DNA from: Sodiomyces alkalinus F11
Lineage: Eukaryota > Ascomycota > Sordariomycetes > Glomerellales > Plectosphaerellaceae
Direction of reading: 5' to 3'
DNA length: 64,000 nucleotides
NCBI RefSeq assembly: GCF_003711515.1
Contig: NW_021167087.1
Coordinates: forward strand, 961,246 to 1,025,245
Positions 38,946 to 50,538 of this stretch are shown here, piece after piece. The notes under the pieces are model-generated. The model was not told the origin of the DNA. It saw only the letters and a list, made by a program, of their open reading frames with translations, and did no database searches. Numbering within the stretch: the first letter of the stretch is position 1; each line of letters starts with the position of its first letter. The translations under genes were made by a program, and so were the position numbers.

Positions 38946-39170
38946 TATCAGGCCGTAACTACGGCTATAGCGCGAAGCGTGTTAAGAAGATATAAGAACT
39001 GAAGATAGATTTAAGGAGAGGTTATAAGCTCTACGAGCTTGCCTATAGAGGTATAATAGATATACCTTAGCAGTCTCCTGACTAAGCTATCTATCTGACT
39101 AAGCTAGAAATAAACTATGGCACTCCGTGCCGTCTCTACGTACTGGCAGGCTAGCATATATGGCGTAGCA
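38946..39170 (-). repeat. Gypsy-B 5' LTR (225 bp)
   Basis: Pairs with 14200-14424. It ends ggcgtagca, keeping the CA end that the other copy has lost. Followed by gagcg. Confidence 0.9.
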
Positions 39171-39490
39171 GAGCGTTTAGTTTAAACCGAAGCCTCTAAT
39201 TAGTTAGTTAACCTAGGAAGACCCACCTTAACTAAGGGGGTGTATCGTATAGGCGCACGGACTATAACGTAGTCTATAGGGGATCTAGGGGGGATCCACG
39301 CCGTGACTAAGGGCTTCGGATATCAGGGACCTTAGGTATTAGGATATAATAGGGATACCGGAAAAGACCGGATAGGATCTAAATAACATAGTACCCATAA
39401 TAGAGTCTTCACCACCCTAATTAAGGGCATAAGAGACTCTCCTAGATGTAACTTGACAGAATACACACACACGAGATTTCTGCTCTACTA
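39171..39490 (+). repeat. Ty1/Copia 3' end: polypurine tract and 3' LTR
   Basis: After the Gypsy-B insertion the Copia element resumes. The tract aaggggg ends at 39240, and tgtatcgtatagg starts the LTR at 39241. The LTR probably ends at ctacta (39490) or aatca (39499); its 5' partner is off the window, so the end is uncertain. RIP density falls within this LTR: the last 100 bp (acttgacagaatacacacac and on) keep CA and TG. Confidence 0.75.
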
Positions 39491-40507
39491 AGTTAATCAT
39501 TTAAGTGCCTATTTGACGTGCGATAATAGGTGTTCTAAATACATCTACCCCTTTTCCACGCGAGGAATATAGGGCTAGTCCAGCTAATAGAAACACAGAA
39601 AACAGGCTCACGTGTTTTCAGTGCGATAATAATAGTATCCATAACATATAAGCGTCATATGTGCGAGGGCATGTCTGTTGGATGTTCTAAACCTGTGGAG
39701 TTAACTTGCTCGAGCCTTGAGGGTTGTTATTTAGACTTGGGAGATGGTTCATGTTACGCTCTAACGGCATCGTAGCAACCTTCCATGTTGATGGTGGAAC
39801 TGGTAGCCGGCGAGGATCGTAAGATTCATGTTCTTACACCGTCTGTCGGCCTGCCTCGGCCAGCCGCCACATTGCCTGCGGACAGCTCGTACGACTTCAC
39901 TACTCGGGTGACCAGACCTCTGGGTATAACTGACTCGTAACAGGTGGCACTCCTTTTCATGTGTTGATGTATATGAAGTATCTTAGTCGCCTCAACTCTG
40001 AAGCAGGAAGCTCCGTGTTAGTTGAGACTCGAGGGGTGACGTCGAACGCGAACGTCACGATGAGACAAGTTGGAGCCCAAAAAGGAAAACGAATCGACCA
40101 TTGTGTTTCTCCTGTATAGGCCCGATCAGTGGAACGTTTCCCAAGTACGTGTTTCCGTTCCATCCATTCATGGAGGTCAGTCTGGAGTTGGGCCAGTTGG
40201 CGTTGGGCCAACTTTGTGCGATCAACGGACCATTCTTCGCCCTTTTTCGATCCCTCCGAGACCGTCAGAAGAGGACAAAGTAAATCAGTACAAGTATTAT
40301 TACATGGTTATATGGTCCTATTCTGCGAAACGACAATATGATCCTTGTGAGGCCATCCCCTTTTGTTTCCCCCTCCAAATTACGGCCAACACCAACACCT
40401 GCCACGACTCACAACTCGACTCACTCCCCCTTTTTGCTGAACAACCATCAAGCCCCTTACCGCATCTGTCTTCCCCTCGCCCCGCCAACAAAGTAAATAT
40501 CCAAGTA
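39491..40507. other. Unique intergenic DNA at the edge of the repeat block
   Basis: Composition is normal. The 11-bp word gtgcgataata occurs at 39518-39528 and 39621-39631. No gene, RNA or promoter was recognised. Confidence 0.6.
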
Positions 40508-40875
40508 CTAAGAATGCACATTCCCATTCCAACCCCGACTCACTCTCGGATCCCACTTCATCCTCTGCCGCTTCTCCATCTCCCGCCCCTCCTCCCCCTC
40601 CACCACACTCTCGAAATCCCCTCCCTCCCGCCTCCTACCGCGGAAAGGCCATGCGTTCCTCTTATACAGCGTCCCCACCAGCACAGCCAACACGAGGACC
40701 CCACCCGCCAGGCCCAGCGAGATGGGCAGCGCCGGCATCAGGCCGGAAGGTATCCCCCCACCGCTGCCGCTGCCGCTGCCGCCGCTCCCGTCCGGCGGCG
40801 CGCTGAGGGCCGTAGCGGCCGCGCCGTAGTCTGCTTCCGTCCCCGTCGCCGTGCTTGGTCCGTCCCCTCCGCTGA

Positions 40876-40908
<33 letters not shown>

Positions 40909-41617
40909 CGCCAAAAGAAGGGATGGGCTGTAGTAAATGCGCATGATGATCGGCTACTGTTGTTTGCTGTTGCGGGAGAGGGAGGGGCGTTGTTGGGGAT
41001 GGTACCACGATGAGTTCCTCGTCTTCCGAAGGGACGACGTCAATGCTGTTGTTCGGAGGGGCGGTGGGGTCTTCGGCGTCGGCGGATGTCTGCGTGGTGA
41101 GTCCGACTTCAAGGGAGGGTCCCGACGACGATGGTCTGATTTCGAAAGGGAGAGCGGAGGTGACTAATGTTGTCGGTGGTATGGTTGACGGCTTCTGACT
41201 CGGTTGGTCTGCGGAGGAATCCGACGGTGTGAGAGTAAGACTCGAGGACTGTGATTGTTCCCCTTGGGTCTTCTCGTCCTGCGTCTCTTCATTTGCATCT
41301 TTTCTCTCCTCCCTCCCCTGTCCTTGCCATCTGTCATCGTCCTCGTCCTCGTTGTCGTCATTGTCGTTGTCGTTGTCATTGTCGTCGTCGTTTGCCGCCC
41401 CTGACGGCCCTTGGGTAGGTTCGGCTACCGAGTCGACTGTCGTACCAGCAGCCGAGTTATCCTCGACGCCACCCTGGGTAGGTATAGGCGAAGATGTAGG
41501 CTCGAGTGTAGGTGTTGGCATGGACTCGTCATCCTCCTCGTCGCGCGGGGTGGGACTGATGATGGGCTGCCGAGTCGACCGGCTAATAGGCAGCGTGTTA
41601 TCGAGCAAGCCAGCCAT
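40508..41617 (-). CDS. Ser/Thr/Asp-rich single-pass membrane protein, unknown function (start uncertain)
   Basis: An open minus frame ends at TAG 40508-40510. The first ATG in frame is at 41617 (M-A-G-L-L-D-N), giving 369 aa, but the frame stays open upstream and an additional 5' exon is likely, possibly with a signal peptide. Visible parts: a Pro/Thr/Ser-rich N-terminal half with an Asn/Asp run coded by 41,336-41,395; a poly-Ser run coded by ten CTG triplets at 40878-40907; a Gly/Ser stretch; one hydrophobic segment (about residues 295-318, I-S-L-G-L-A-G-G-V-L-V-L-A-V-L-V); and a basic 50-aa tail. The layout suggests a cell-surface stalk with a single anchor, like fungal mucin-type or wall-stress sensor proteins, but no cysteine-rich WSC domain is present. 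It is the gene nearest to the heterochromatin-like block. No function assigned. Confidence 0.6.
40878..40907. repeat. CTG microsatellite, ten units
   Basis: Perfect CTG x10 on the + strand, AGC on the coding strand, giving poly-Ser in the membrane protein gene. Confidence 0.95.
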
Positions 41618-42995
41618 ATCGATGGAAGCAGAAGTAAACCCTGAATGCAGTGGTCTGTAGATAGATGTCTTTTTCGTCCAAGAAGACAAAAGGGAAACGG
41701 AATATAAGACGAGGATGGAATCGAATAAGGGGAACCAGCCACCTGAAAACCAACCGCCCGTGGACTCAAAAGAAGAGAGAACATTGAAAGAAGAAGAGAG
41801 GACGAGTATAAGGAATTCGATGAAGAAAAAAAGGATTCCGAAATAATACTAGAAGCTGAACCCTTTCCTCACATTTGGCCGTTTCCCGTTTCCCCCCTCC
41901 CCTCTGTGCACTCGGCGCCCTCGACTCTCTCCCCAGACGTTCTCGATAGAGACAGGGGTCGACGACGGCCACTCAACCACCCAACCACCAGCGCCCCTCA
42001 CAAGCCGCGCTTGAACACATGCAACCATAATAATCTCTCCCTCCAGTCCAGCCCTCGGCCTGTTCACTGACAACTTGGACAAGACAATAGCGCCGCAGTC
42101 ATTGGGCATGTTGCTGCTAATAAACCGCTCCCTTCGTCCTCAACTTCGTACACTGAGATGTCTCCCCCCTAAACGCACGTTTCCCAATTCTGTCTCCCTT
42201 TCCACGGGCCACGGGCCACGGGCCACGGCTCCCTTCGACAAGAAGCATGGCCCCAGGGCGGTAGTTCTTCGAAAGTGACATCCAACTTGGCAATAACATG
42301 AACTATTCACGGCTAGCAAACCGTACATACCAGTGCCCGTTCCCTTTTCCTTTCCCTTTCTTGGTAGGAAACGCCTGTCGTTCTCCCTTTACCTGTGGCC
42401 CTGTGGCCCTCGAAACATAAACTCCCATGGACCACGAGTCAGTTGAGACCACATGCAACCATTGCATCGTGGCCAAGTCTGGCCCCCGCAAACGAAGAGC
42501 ACCGTCCATCTCCCATAAAGCTTTCGCCATTCTACTTCGTACGGTGGCTGGTAAAGTGGCGCCTTTCAGCGGGCATCGTGAATCCATCGCAAGCCTCGGC
42601 ATGGCGCACATATCCAATGCGCATTGTGTATTGTGCCATTCCAGCAAGAGCACAGAGCCACAGATGGCTGGAATGAGCAACTTCCACCCCTAATGATATT
42701 GGCATCGCATTCTTCAAGATACTGCCATCTCTTCAGCAAACTGGACTTAGTAATGCTATGAATTAGTAACGACTGAAAAAAGCAGAATCTTGTCTAGTCC
42801 TTTTGCTTTTGCACTCTATGCTTTTTCGCTCTCGAACCGAACCGAACCGAACCGCGCTCTTTGAGGAAAATATATGGAAACATATGGGGATATCACGCCA
42901 AAGGAAATTATCCATCCCAGAACACCCCAAATCAAGGAAATTATACTGTTTTGTACAATGCACACTGCACTTTGCACCCTTCTTCGCCCATCTCC
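41618..42995. other. Intergenic region with short tandem repeats
   Basis: It holds the upstream region or missing 5' exon of the membrane protein gene (to about 42,100) and the 3' flank of the Ca2+-ATPase gene. Tandem 7-bp units ccacggg lie at about 42,200-42,228, and gaacc units x4 at about 42,833-42,854. Short open frames overlap on both strands without family features. Confidence 0.5.
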
Positions 42996-45900
42996 TCACA
43001 CTTGCTGTTTTGGTTGCTGCTCCTGCCCCCTGCTTTCGACGCTCGTCGCCGAGTTTTGCCGCTCCATCGGCGACAGGCCTCCGATGCTGGCCGCCAAAAG
43101 TCCAGGCATGCCCATCGCCGAGCCCATCGCCGACCGAATCGGCGACATGGACGACCGCTCGTCTTCCGATCCCGACCCTCCCGCCCGGCTGCTGCTCCGT
43201 GCGCGCCGCACCGTCTCCACCGGCCGCGCGATGGCCTCGCTGATCAGGTGGATGCGTCCGCCGCGCACGCGCTTCAGGAACGCGAGGTCGTTGCGGAGCG
43301 TCATGAACGCCGTCCCCACGCCGTTCTGCGCCTCCACTTGCTCGGCGCTCTTCTTGCGCTTCAAAAACTTGGGCACCGGGATGCGCGGCGTGTGTCGGAC
43401 CACGAACTGCGTGCAGGACCGGATGATCGAGTCGGGAAACAGCCGGATGAGAACGCCCACGGGAATCGAGAGGGACCCGAGCACCAGGGAGATGCCCCAT
43501 TGCGGACCGTTGAGCCGCACCACCACGAACGCCGCCCCGCCCACGAAGATGATGAGCACCTGCCCGGCAATCATGATGGCCAGCATCAGCATGAACAGCC
43601 GGTTCCGCGATAGACCCTCGAAAATGTTGAGCTTGTTGTCGATGCGCCTGCTGTTGAATAGCTTAAAGATCTGCATGAATACGAACGTGTTGAACACGAG
43701 CGACTTCATCTGGTCGCGCGGGTAGGGGAGGAACGATGGCCCCGCAAAGTGGAGCACGAAGCACCCGATGAGCTGGTAGATCGACTGTCCGATAATCATC
43801 TTCCACATCGTAAGTGTAATCAGCGGCGCCGTTTTAGGATCGGGCTTCCGCTTCAGTTGGGACTCTGTCGGCGGATCCGTCGCCAGTGCGAGCGCCGCGA
43901 ACGTGTCCATGATGAGGTTAACCCAGAGAAGCTGGATCGCCGACAGAACCGACTGCTCGCCTTCGTCCGCCACCGCAGACACGAACGTGAGGATAACGGC
44001 CGTGATGTTCACCGTAATCTGGAACTGAAGAAATTTCTTGACCGCGTCGTTGATCGCCCGACCCCACGCCAGCGCACCCACAATCGACGAAAAGTTATCG
44101 TCCATGAGGATAATATCGGATGCCTCCTTGGCCACTTCGGTGCCCGTGATGCCCATAGAGAACCCCACGTCGGCTGCCTTGAGGGCCGGCGCGTCGTTCG
44201 TTCCGTCACCCGTGGCTGCGACGACGTCTCCCAGTGCCCTCAGTGCCTTGACGAGGATCTTCTTGTCCTCGGGACTGGATCGTGCGAGCACTTGAAGATC
44301 CCTGACCATGCTAGCCCTCTCCGCCTCGGAAAGTCGACGGAACTCGACGCCCTCCATGACAAGCCCGTTCTCCGTCAAGATGCCGCACTCGCGAGCGATG
44401 GCCTTGGCCGTCTCCACGTTATCGCCCGTGACCATCTTGACCGAAACCGACGCCGTGTGGCAGTCCCTCACCGCCGCGGGGACACCCTTCCGGACAGGGT
44501 CCTGGATACCAACGACACCGAGCCACGTCATATCCTGGAAGAGGTCAGAGAACTCCATATTATCCGTGCCCTCGTGCCTGCGGACGTTCGGGGGCGGCCA
44601 GCTGTCGAAGTCGCGGTACGCCAGGGCTAGCGTCCGAAGCGATTGCCTAGCATACATCGTGATGATGTTGTGAATCTCGTCTTTCTCGCCGTCTCCGAGT
44701 CTGGCCAGTGCCAGCGACTGGGTGGGATCCGCGACGGCCGAGTTGCACTGGGCCAGGAGAATCTCCGGCGCGCCCTTGACAAAGAAACGCCACTTATTGT
44801 TCGGCAACCGAATGACGATACCCATGCACTTCCGCTTCGAGCTGAAGGGAGAAAACTGCTGCGTGGGGTGGCTGGCGCGTTCTTCGGCAATGGGGCCGAG
44901 TGCGAAACACCGGCGAACCCAATCGAGAAGCGCCGACTCGGTCTTTGTGCCGACGAAAACGTGTTTCCCCTTCTCCTCAGCTTCGAATGCAGTGCTGTTC
45001 ATGGCGACCGACTGCTTCACGAGCTCACGGAATTCCGCGGCCAGTCCAGTCGACAGTTTACCGGTGGCGAAGTACGCAACAGCGGGAGAGACGGGAGACG
45101 CCGTGTCGGAGGGTTTCGCGTCGTCCATGACGGAAATCTTGCTCGGGGTCGGTGGCTCGGCCGCTTCGTCGTCCGACGCCTCAGACACATCATGCTCGCC
45201 GAAGCGGACACTTCCCGTGCCCAGGGCTCCGGCGACCACAGTCATGACGTTCTCCGTCAAAGTGCCCGTCTTGTCTGAGCAGATGACGGTCGCATTACCC
45301 ATGGTCTCGCAAGATTGCAGGTGGCGCACAAGGTTGTTCTCCTTGGTCATGCGTTTCGTCGCGTACGCAAGGGATAGAGTGACGGCAAGAGGTAACCCTT
45401 CAGGAACGGCGACGACCACAATCGTGATAGCGACGATGAGGATCTGTAGGAAATTCTGTCCCTTCTCATCTGGCGTGCCGGGGTTGCTAGGAAGCCGAGC
45501 AAGAAATTCAATCGTAAGAGTAGCGAGAAGGATGAGACCAGCAGCGCTGCCGAGTTTGGCAATGTATCCTGATTGTCATGGTTAGCAAAGCAAGCATCTC
45601 GAGCAGGTAAATAAATAAAAATACGAAGAGAAACGCACCAGCAAGGATATTGAGCTTTAGCTGCAGCGGTGTCAGTCCTGGATCGTCGCGTAAGGCCATC
45701 ATGGTTCTGCCGTAACTCGAATGCTCGCCCACGGCCGTGACGAGGAACGTTCCAACGCCGTCCAATACTCGGGCGCCGGAGATGAGAAACGGGTCGAGCC
45801 TCTGCAGATTTCGGTTCCCATCACGCAGGGTGCTTAGCGCCTCCTCGGCGGGCACCTTCCTGATGAGATCCGACTCGCCGGTGGCCGACGACTCGTCGCA

Positions 45901-47064
45901 GCTGACATTGTGCCCGCCGATGTAGACGCCGTCGACGGGAATGATATCTCCTGCTTCCAACAGCATGACGTCTCCCGCGAGTAGATGGTGAATGGAGATG
46001 CTACAGGGCTTGCCTGACCGAATAACCTTGACGAGGCGGTCCTCCTTTTTCTTGTTCAACTTTCGAAACTGGCGCTCCTTTTGATAGTCGTTCAATGCGC
46101 TCACGGTGACGACGATAAGGATGGCCACGACGATGGCCACGCCCTCGACCCACTCGATCCTGGCACCCTCGTGCTCGGAATGACCAAAGGTTTGGTACAA
46201 GCCCAAGGCCAGCGACACGACGGCGGCAACACTGAGCAAGATCAGGACGCGATCCTGAAGAGCAATCCACGCCAGTTCAAGGAGAGACTTCGACTTCCTC
46301 TCCGGGAGTGAGTTCGTCCCGTATACTCGCTTGCGGTCGGTAAAGGGGAGGCTGGAGCCCTTGCCATTGGGGGAGTCTGGGCGGTCGCCGTCTTCGACTC
46401 GGTCGGCAAGCGTTGCGGCATCGGGTGAGTCGGAGTTGTTGGTGGACGACTGGGAATCGGGTGCGGCAGCGGTGGCTTCTTCGAATGTGATGGGTTTCGG
46501 GATTTCAATCTCGTCGATGCTGAGACCAGCTTTCCTGTCCGTCCTCAGGCCCTTCTCAAGCCCCGCAAGCCCGCCGAGAGCGGCAAGAGCGTCGATGCTC
46601 TTTGGGTCGACAAGTTTGGAGAGATGGCACGGGGAGAAGGCAAAGGGGTTGTTGGCAACATTGAAGAGCTCCTCCTCGCCGGGGTCGGGAAGCAGAGGGT
46701 CGGATGGGCCACTCTTCGCGGTGCCTGTCACGTTGCCAGCACGGGCACTCGAATGCTTTCGGAGCGCGTCGGCGGCATCGAAGCTGGCGGTAGAAGAGGC
46801 TGATGGGGCGCGTGATGTCCTTGTGGGAACGGCGAGGGTGTTGTTATCATCCAAGGCAGGCGACTTCGGGGAGGATGACCGGTCTATTGGCGGTTGTTCT
46901 GCAGTGCCAAGTTAGCACTGTGGAAGTGGTATGCACGTGACGTAAATGACAGAACGGGACGTGTTCTGCTTACCTCGATCAGGGTTGACGGCCGAGGTAT
47001 CGACGGTAATAGCGGGAGTGCGCGGTCGCCGACGCGAGGCCGGGCGACTCGAAGACGAGTCCAT
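42996..47064 (-). CDS. P-type IIB Ca2+-transporting ATPase (PMC1/NCA-2 type), three exons
   Basis: Exports or sequesters Ca2+ at the vacuole or plasma membrane using ATP. Exons on the minus strand: 47064-46974, 46898-45639 and 45568-42996, giving 1,307 aa. Intron 1 (75 bp) has donor GTAAGC, branch CTAAC and acceptor CTGCAG; intron 2 (70 bp) has donor GTGCGT, branch CTAAC and acceptor CAG. Both keep frame. Motifs: membrane helices about 248-266 and 284-298; actuator T-G-E-S at 370-373; P-E-G-L at 506-509; phosphorylation site D-K-T-G-T at 549-553; nucleotide-site K-G-A-P-E at 715-719; hinge T-G-D-G-T-N-D at 903-909; then a C-terminal helix cluster. The long Ser/Pro-rich N-terminus (about 230 residues) and Ser/Arg-rich C-tail are likely regulatory. 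I cannot say which membrane it serves. The start ATG was chosen because the first exon splices in frame; the next in-frame upstream codon choices are not ATG. Confidence 0.95.
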
Positions 47065-50000
47065 ACTGGAGCAAGGGCGTGGTGATACGATTCAGTAGGC
47101 GGATCGAGGGAACGCGTTCTCGGAGCGAGCAGTACCGAAGCAGTGGAAGGAGGGATTCGGGTTAGACTGCGAGCATAGCTCTTCGACGTGGTCGTGGTAG
47201 ATGTCCGGAGATAGGGTTGGGTCGAGAGAACTGTGCTTTATACGGGCGGTTGGATCGAGAGGCGAAACAGAACGACCTTGCTTTCACGATTGGGTTGAAA
47301 GTTGGTGGCGCTGTGACGAACGTATCGGAGTTTTGGCGCAGTACTAAATATCGTATCGTGTTGTTCGCCGATGTCCCTCTGTCTGCCACCGTTGCTGCTG
47401 GCTGGCTAACGGAATGGTGGTGCCAGTTGGGCCAGAAAACGGCTGGCTGGAGTTGGGACCTGTCGTGTCGTACTTGTTGGTGCTGGAGGCCTGGTTGATG
47501 ACCAAACCAAATATAAATGAACTCGGAGTTCTGGAGAAGGGAGAATAGGGCGAAGACTGAGATTTATCGGTGGTTTTCGAAGACCCCGTATCGTCCCACG
47601 TAACAAGGATCCAAAGGCTTCGGAAGAAACGAGGCGAGCGAATGAACGTATGGACGTGGTGAGTGACACGGCAGTGATCCGTAGTCTGCCGTCACTGACA
47701 ACCAGAGAAAAGGGAGCCGAAAAGAAGGTCCCGCTTAAGAAAAAGAACAAAGCCGTAGGGGAGAGGGAAGAACAAAGAAGAGAGAAAGATTAGTCCAGGT
47801 GGTTTAATAAAAAAAAGTGGCGATGCGATCGATAGACGAAGGGATGCGTGCCGGTATGTCGGTGCTTTCTGGTGATATGGTTGGAAGGTGTTTATGTTCC
47901 AGGTTGTTATGGGCACGATCAAAGGATCTTGTCAAAACACCTCGACGAGTCGTCGCCCAGGCTTTGTCTCTGCTTCTGCCAAAACAGGATATAGGGGAAG
48001 TTGAAAAGGAAGTCGAGGAGACGAGAAGACGAGAAAACGAGAAAACAAGGAACGGGAACGACACGAAGTGCAAGTCAAAGGGGGAAGGGGCGAAAACTCG
48101 ACGATGTGGTGGAAAGTACAGCTGGCCGGCTCCTTCCCTTTTTTCCCTGGCCATTTCCCGTTTCCCATCGCGCCTTCCCGACAGGAGAAGTCTATGTCGA
48201 TGTGGATTGATTGTGGCAGTGCTCCGACCAATTTAACTAGCGCCAAGACCCGGTTCAACCATCACATCATCACCTGTTATAGGCTATCGGCGATAGTCGT
48301 TTTACACCGCAGGCGCCTTCCATCACGTCGCTTCCTTTCTGATTTCATTATGTACAAGGACTGTATTTGCTGTTTGCCAACAGCCCTCATGGAGTTTCTG
48401 TGCTTTCCGTTTGCACATATCTCTTGCAACGAAGGTATAGCGACAGCTACGAGTAATGTCCTGAAAGCCAAAGAGCCGAAGACAACCAGCTGGTAGTTGA
48501 TTTACGACTCAAGGAATGGGTCAACCGACAGCTGTACTAATTACTGGGCAGCTATGCATGCTCTCCGTTCTCGTCTTAGTCTGTGGGGATTTAGGTGATG
48601 ACCGAGCTCGAGCCCCAGCGGCCTTCCCGCTAGCTGAAGTCGTGCAGGATATGAGATACTTTCAATCCAGTGTGTATTTCTGAGAATTGTTGAGTATCAT
48701 GCTAACAAATGACCTCTTTCACGACACGGACCCACCGCCACGGTGTCGCATGCCAAGGCCACCTGTCCCTGTTCCTTCGACCTTCGACTGTGTGTAACTG
48801 TCGGGAAAGGGGGGAAGGAAGCAAAGCAAAAAGGTTCGCCTTGATCTCGTCACCGTCGTGCAGGTTTCAACTTAATCGCGCGTATATCCGGTTGTGAGAG
48901 CAAAAACAAGGCTTTGACCGACGTGTCACTGCACTGCAGACAGCCACTGCGTGATGGAAAAGTCCCGGGCCACCACCATCTGAGGTACCGAAGGTACTAA
49001 CAAACAAAACGGAAGAAACCCTCCGTTCGCGAGATTGCTCCTGCCTGTTCGGCTGTCTACTTCGTACACTACGTTAATATCTAAGGTAAGGTAGGTCCCG
49101 AGTAATTACCTTGTGTCTGTCCATACAACATACTGCTCCCTACTCCCCGCCCTCGAAAGAATCTCCATACAATTTCCATCCGAAACAACCGACGCCATCA
49201 TTAATAAGGCACTGCTAAAAGAGAAGCATGGTCGCATCCTAAGGTAGCTAAGCTTCGACCCGATTCCTATGGGTCTGTGCCTTATATTGTCTCGATCCAT
49301 CGTTCCGGTTTCGACCAACAAATTTTGGCATCGACCGATCCTGACCTGACCGCCTTAAGAAGGTACCTTACTGATCGTACAGAAGTACCGCCAGCGGTGT
49401 ACGAAGTACATGCGCTACACCTCTTGGTGAAGCTTGGTAATGGAACGGAACCTACCTACTAGCCCGATCTGCATCCACGTTCCACGTTGTCTCGGTTCAG
49501 TCCAGTCCACTGGGGTTGATTCCAACAGCTGTCCTGGATGCATGCATGCATACATACAGCTTCTGTCTTGTTATGTTGTCATGGCATGGGCTTGGATGAA
49601 GTAGGGCCATGCACCTACGGTACCTATTTCGTCCCACACGACTTCACCGACAGAGACAACTGAATCGGCTCGTCATAAGGTGGTAGTAGTACGACAAGTA
49701 CGATGACCATCATGACTGTATTGACTAAGGTACAACGAGGAGGCGGTGCTCGTTCAATAACACGCCAGCCCCAACAAAAACCAAAACGTCACTTTCGTCC
49801 ACACTAGTGTACACTGACACTGACACGGAGTAAGGTAATTGTTGACGCCATCTCATAGACTACCGAGTACTATCAGTCTTCACCGATTTGTTGACCCCTA
49901 AAAAAATCAAGCTCATATCACAGGCTTCCAAGGCTTGGTCTTCAAGCTCGTCTGTTGATTCGTTACCCCGCCATCAACCAGGAACCGGACTCACACCCGC

Positions 50001-50538
50001 CGTCTTCCGTATCAAGTCACCATTCTGATAATCTATGTCTCGTTGTCGACGAATAAGTGTTTAGGGATTTTCACTTCCCTTTCTGTCAGTCAACCCCACT
50101 CTTCCATCACGCCCCGCGCGTCGCTGGTGAACCTCGCTGTCTAAGGTAGGTACCTAATAAGGTAGACTTCGATTTCTTCCCCCAATTTCCCCAACTCTTC
50201 GAGGTCACGAGATCCAGTAGGCCCTTCTGGCTGGCAGATAATAAGCGTGTCTGGTCGCTACGATCGCAAGTCACGCCACGGCGCTATTTTCTTATTGCGC
50301 GGGGGCGTTACAGCGTTACTTTTTCCTCCTTTCACCTCCTTTCGGCTTCTCCACGTTCGTTCGCTTCACAGATAACTCGTCCGAGGAGAAAAGAAGAAGA
50401 AGAAAAAAAGTGGCAACTGAGGAACGAACGTCTTCTCCTTCGGTCCTCGGAACGAGAGTGGAACGACGCGAGCACCGGACCGGTGAAGCAAGGAGGCGGC
50501 GGTTCTTCGACTGATTTCGATCGTGCCCCGCAACCAAC
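47065..50538. other. Long divergent intergenic region (3.5 kb)
   Basis: It lies between the Ca2+-ATPase (-) and the RING gene (+) and must hold both promoters. I see no convincing gene: open frames are short and overlap on both strands. Features are the palindromic words aggtacc/ggtacct at about 48,984, 49,362, 49,618 and 50,149, an alternating purine-pyrimidine tract (atgcatgcatgcatacatac) at about 49,538-49,557, and purine-rich blocks at 48,000-48,060 and 50,385-50,410. No tRNA was recognised. Confidence 0.5.

Larger units (their letters stand above)
14200..39170 (-). mobile_element. Gypsy-B: chromodomain Ty3/Gypsy element, itself split by Gypsy-C
   Basis: LTRs of 225 bp each lie at 14200-14424 and 38946-39170. 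The flanks are cagcg (14195-14199) and gagcg (39171-39175), a 4-of-5 match for a TSD. Removing Gypsy-C leaves about 10.6 kb, the same size as Gypsy-A. Minus orientation follows from the primer site left of the right LTR, the purine tract right of the left LTR, and pol motifs. Gypsy-C entered between the chromodomain and the extra 3' ORF. Confidence 0.88.
1..39490. mobile_element. RIP-mutated stack of nested LTR retrotransposons
   Basis: The whole stretch has the dinucleotide signature of RIP: CpA and TpG are rare, TpA is very common, and CpG is kept. Reading frames that match retroelement proteins are broken by TAA and TAG at positions where Gln or Trp would be expected. The order of insertion can be read from LTR pairs and TSDs: Copia (outermost, +) holds Gypsy-A at 1639-12940 and Gypsy-B at 14200-39170; Gypsy-B holds Gypsy-C at 16410-30735; Gypsy-A holds a solo LTR at 9428-9958. 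TpG and CpA return at about 39,390-39,480, inside the Copia 3' LTR. No intact gene was seen. Confidence 0.92.

Noticed and set aside
1..39490. Could the TA-rich block be a centromere or an AT-rich isochore without transposons?
   Set aside because: LTR pairs with TSDs, primer sites and clear reverse transcriptase, integrase and chromodomain text show retrotransposons; a centromere location cannot be excluded but is not shown.
40070..40933. 287-codon open frame on the + strand
   Set aside because: It overlaps antisense the membrane protein gene and is Pro/His/Ala-rich; its openness comes from the GC-rich repeat on the other strand.
42874..45585. Several long + strand open frames (283, 250, 293, 287 codons)
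   Set aside because: They are antisense to the Ca2+-ATPase exons, have no family features and reflect high GC at third codon positions.
47817..48496. Overlapping frames of 116-142 codons on both strands
   Set aside because: Low-complexity, basic or Ser/Phe-rich text with no start context or introns; likely 5' leader or promoter of the Ca2+-ATPase.
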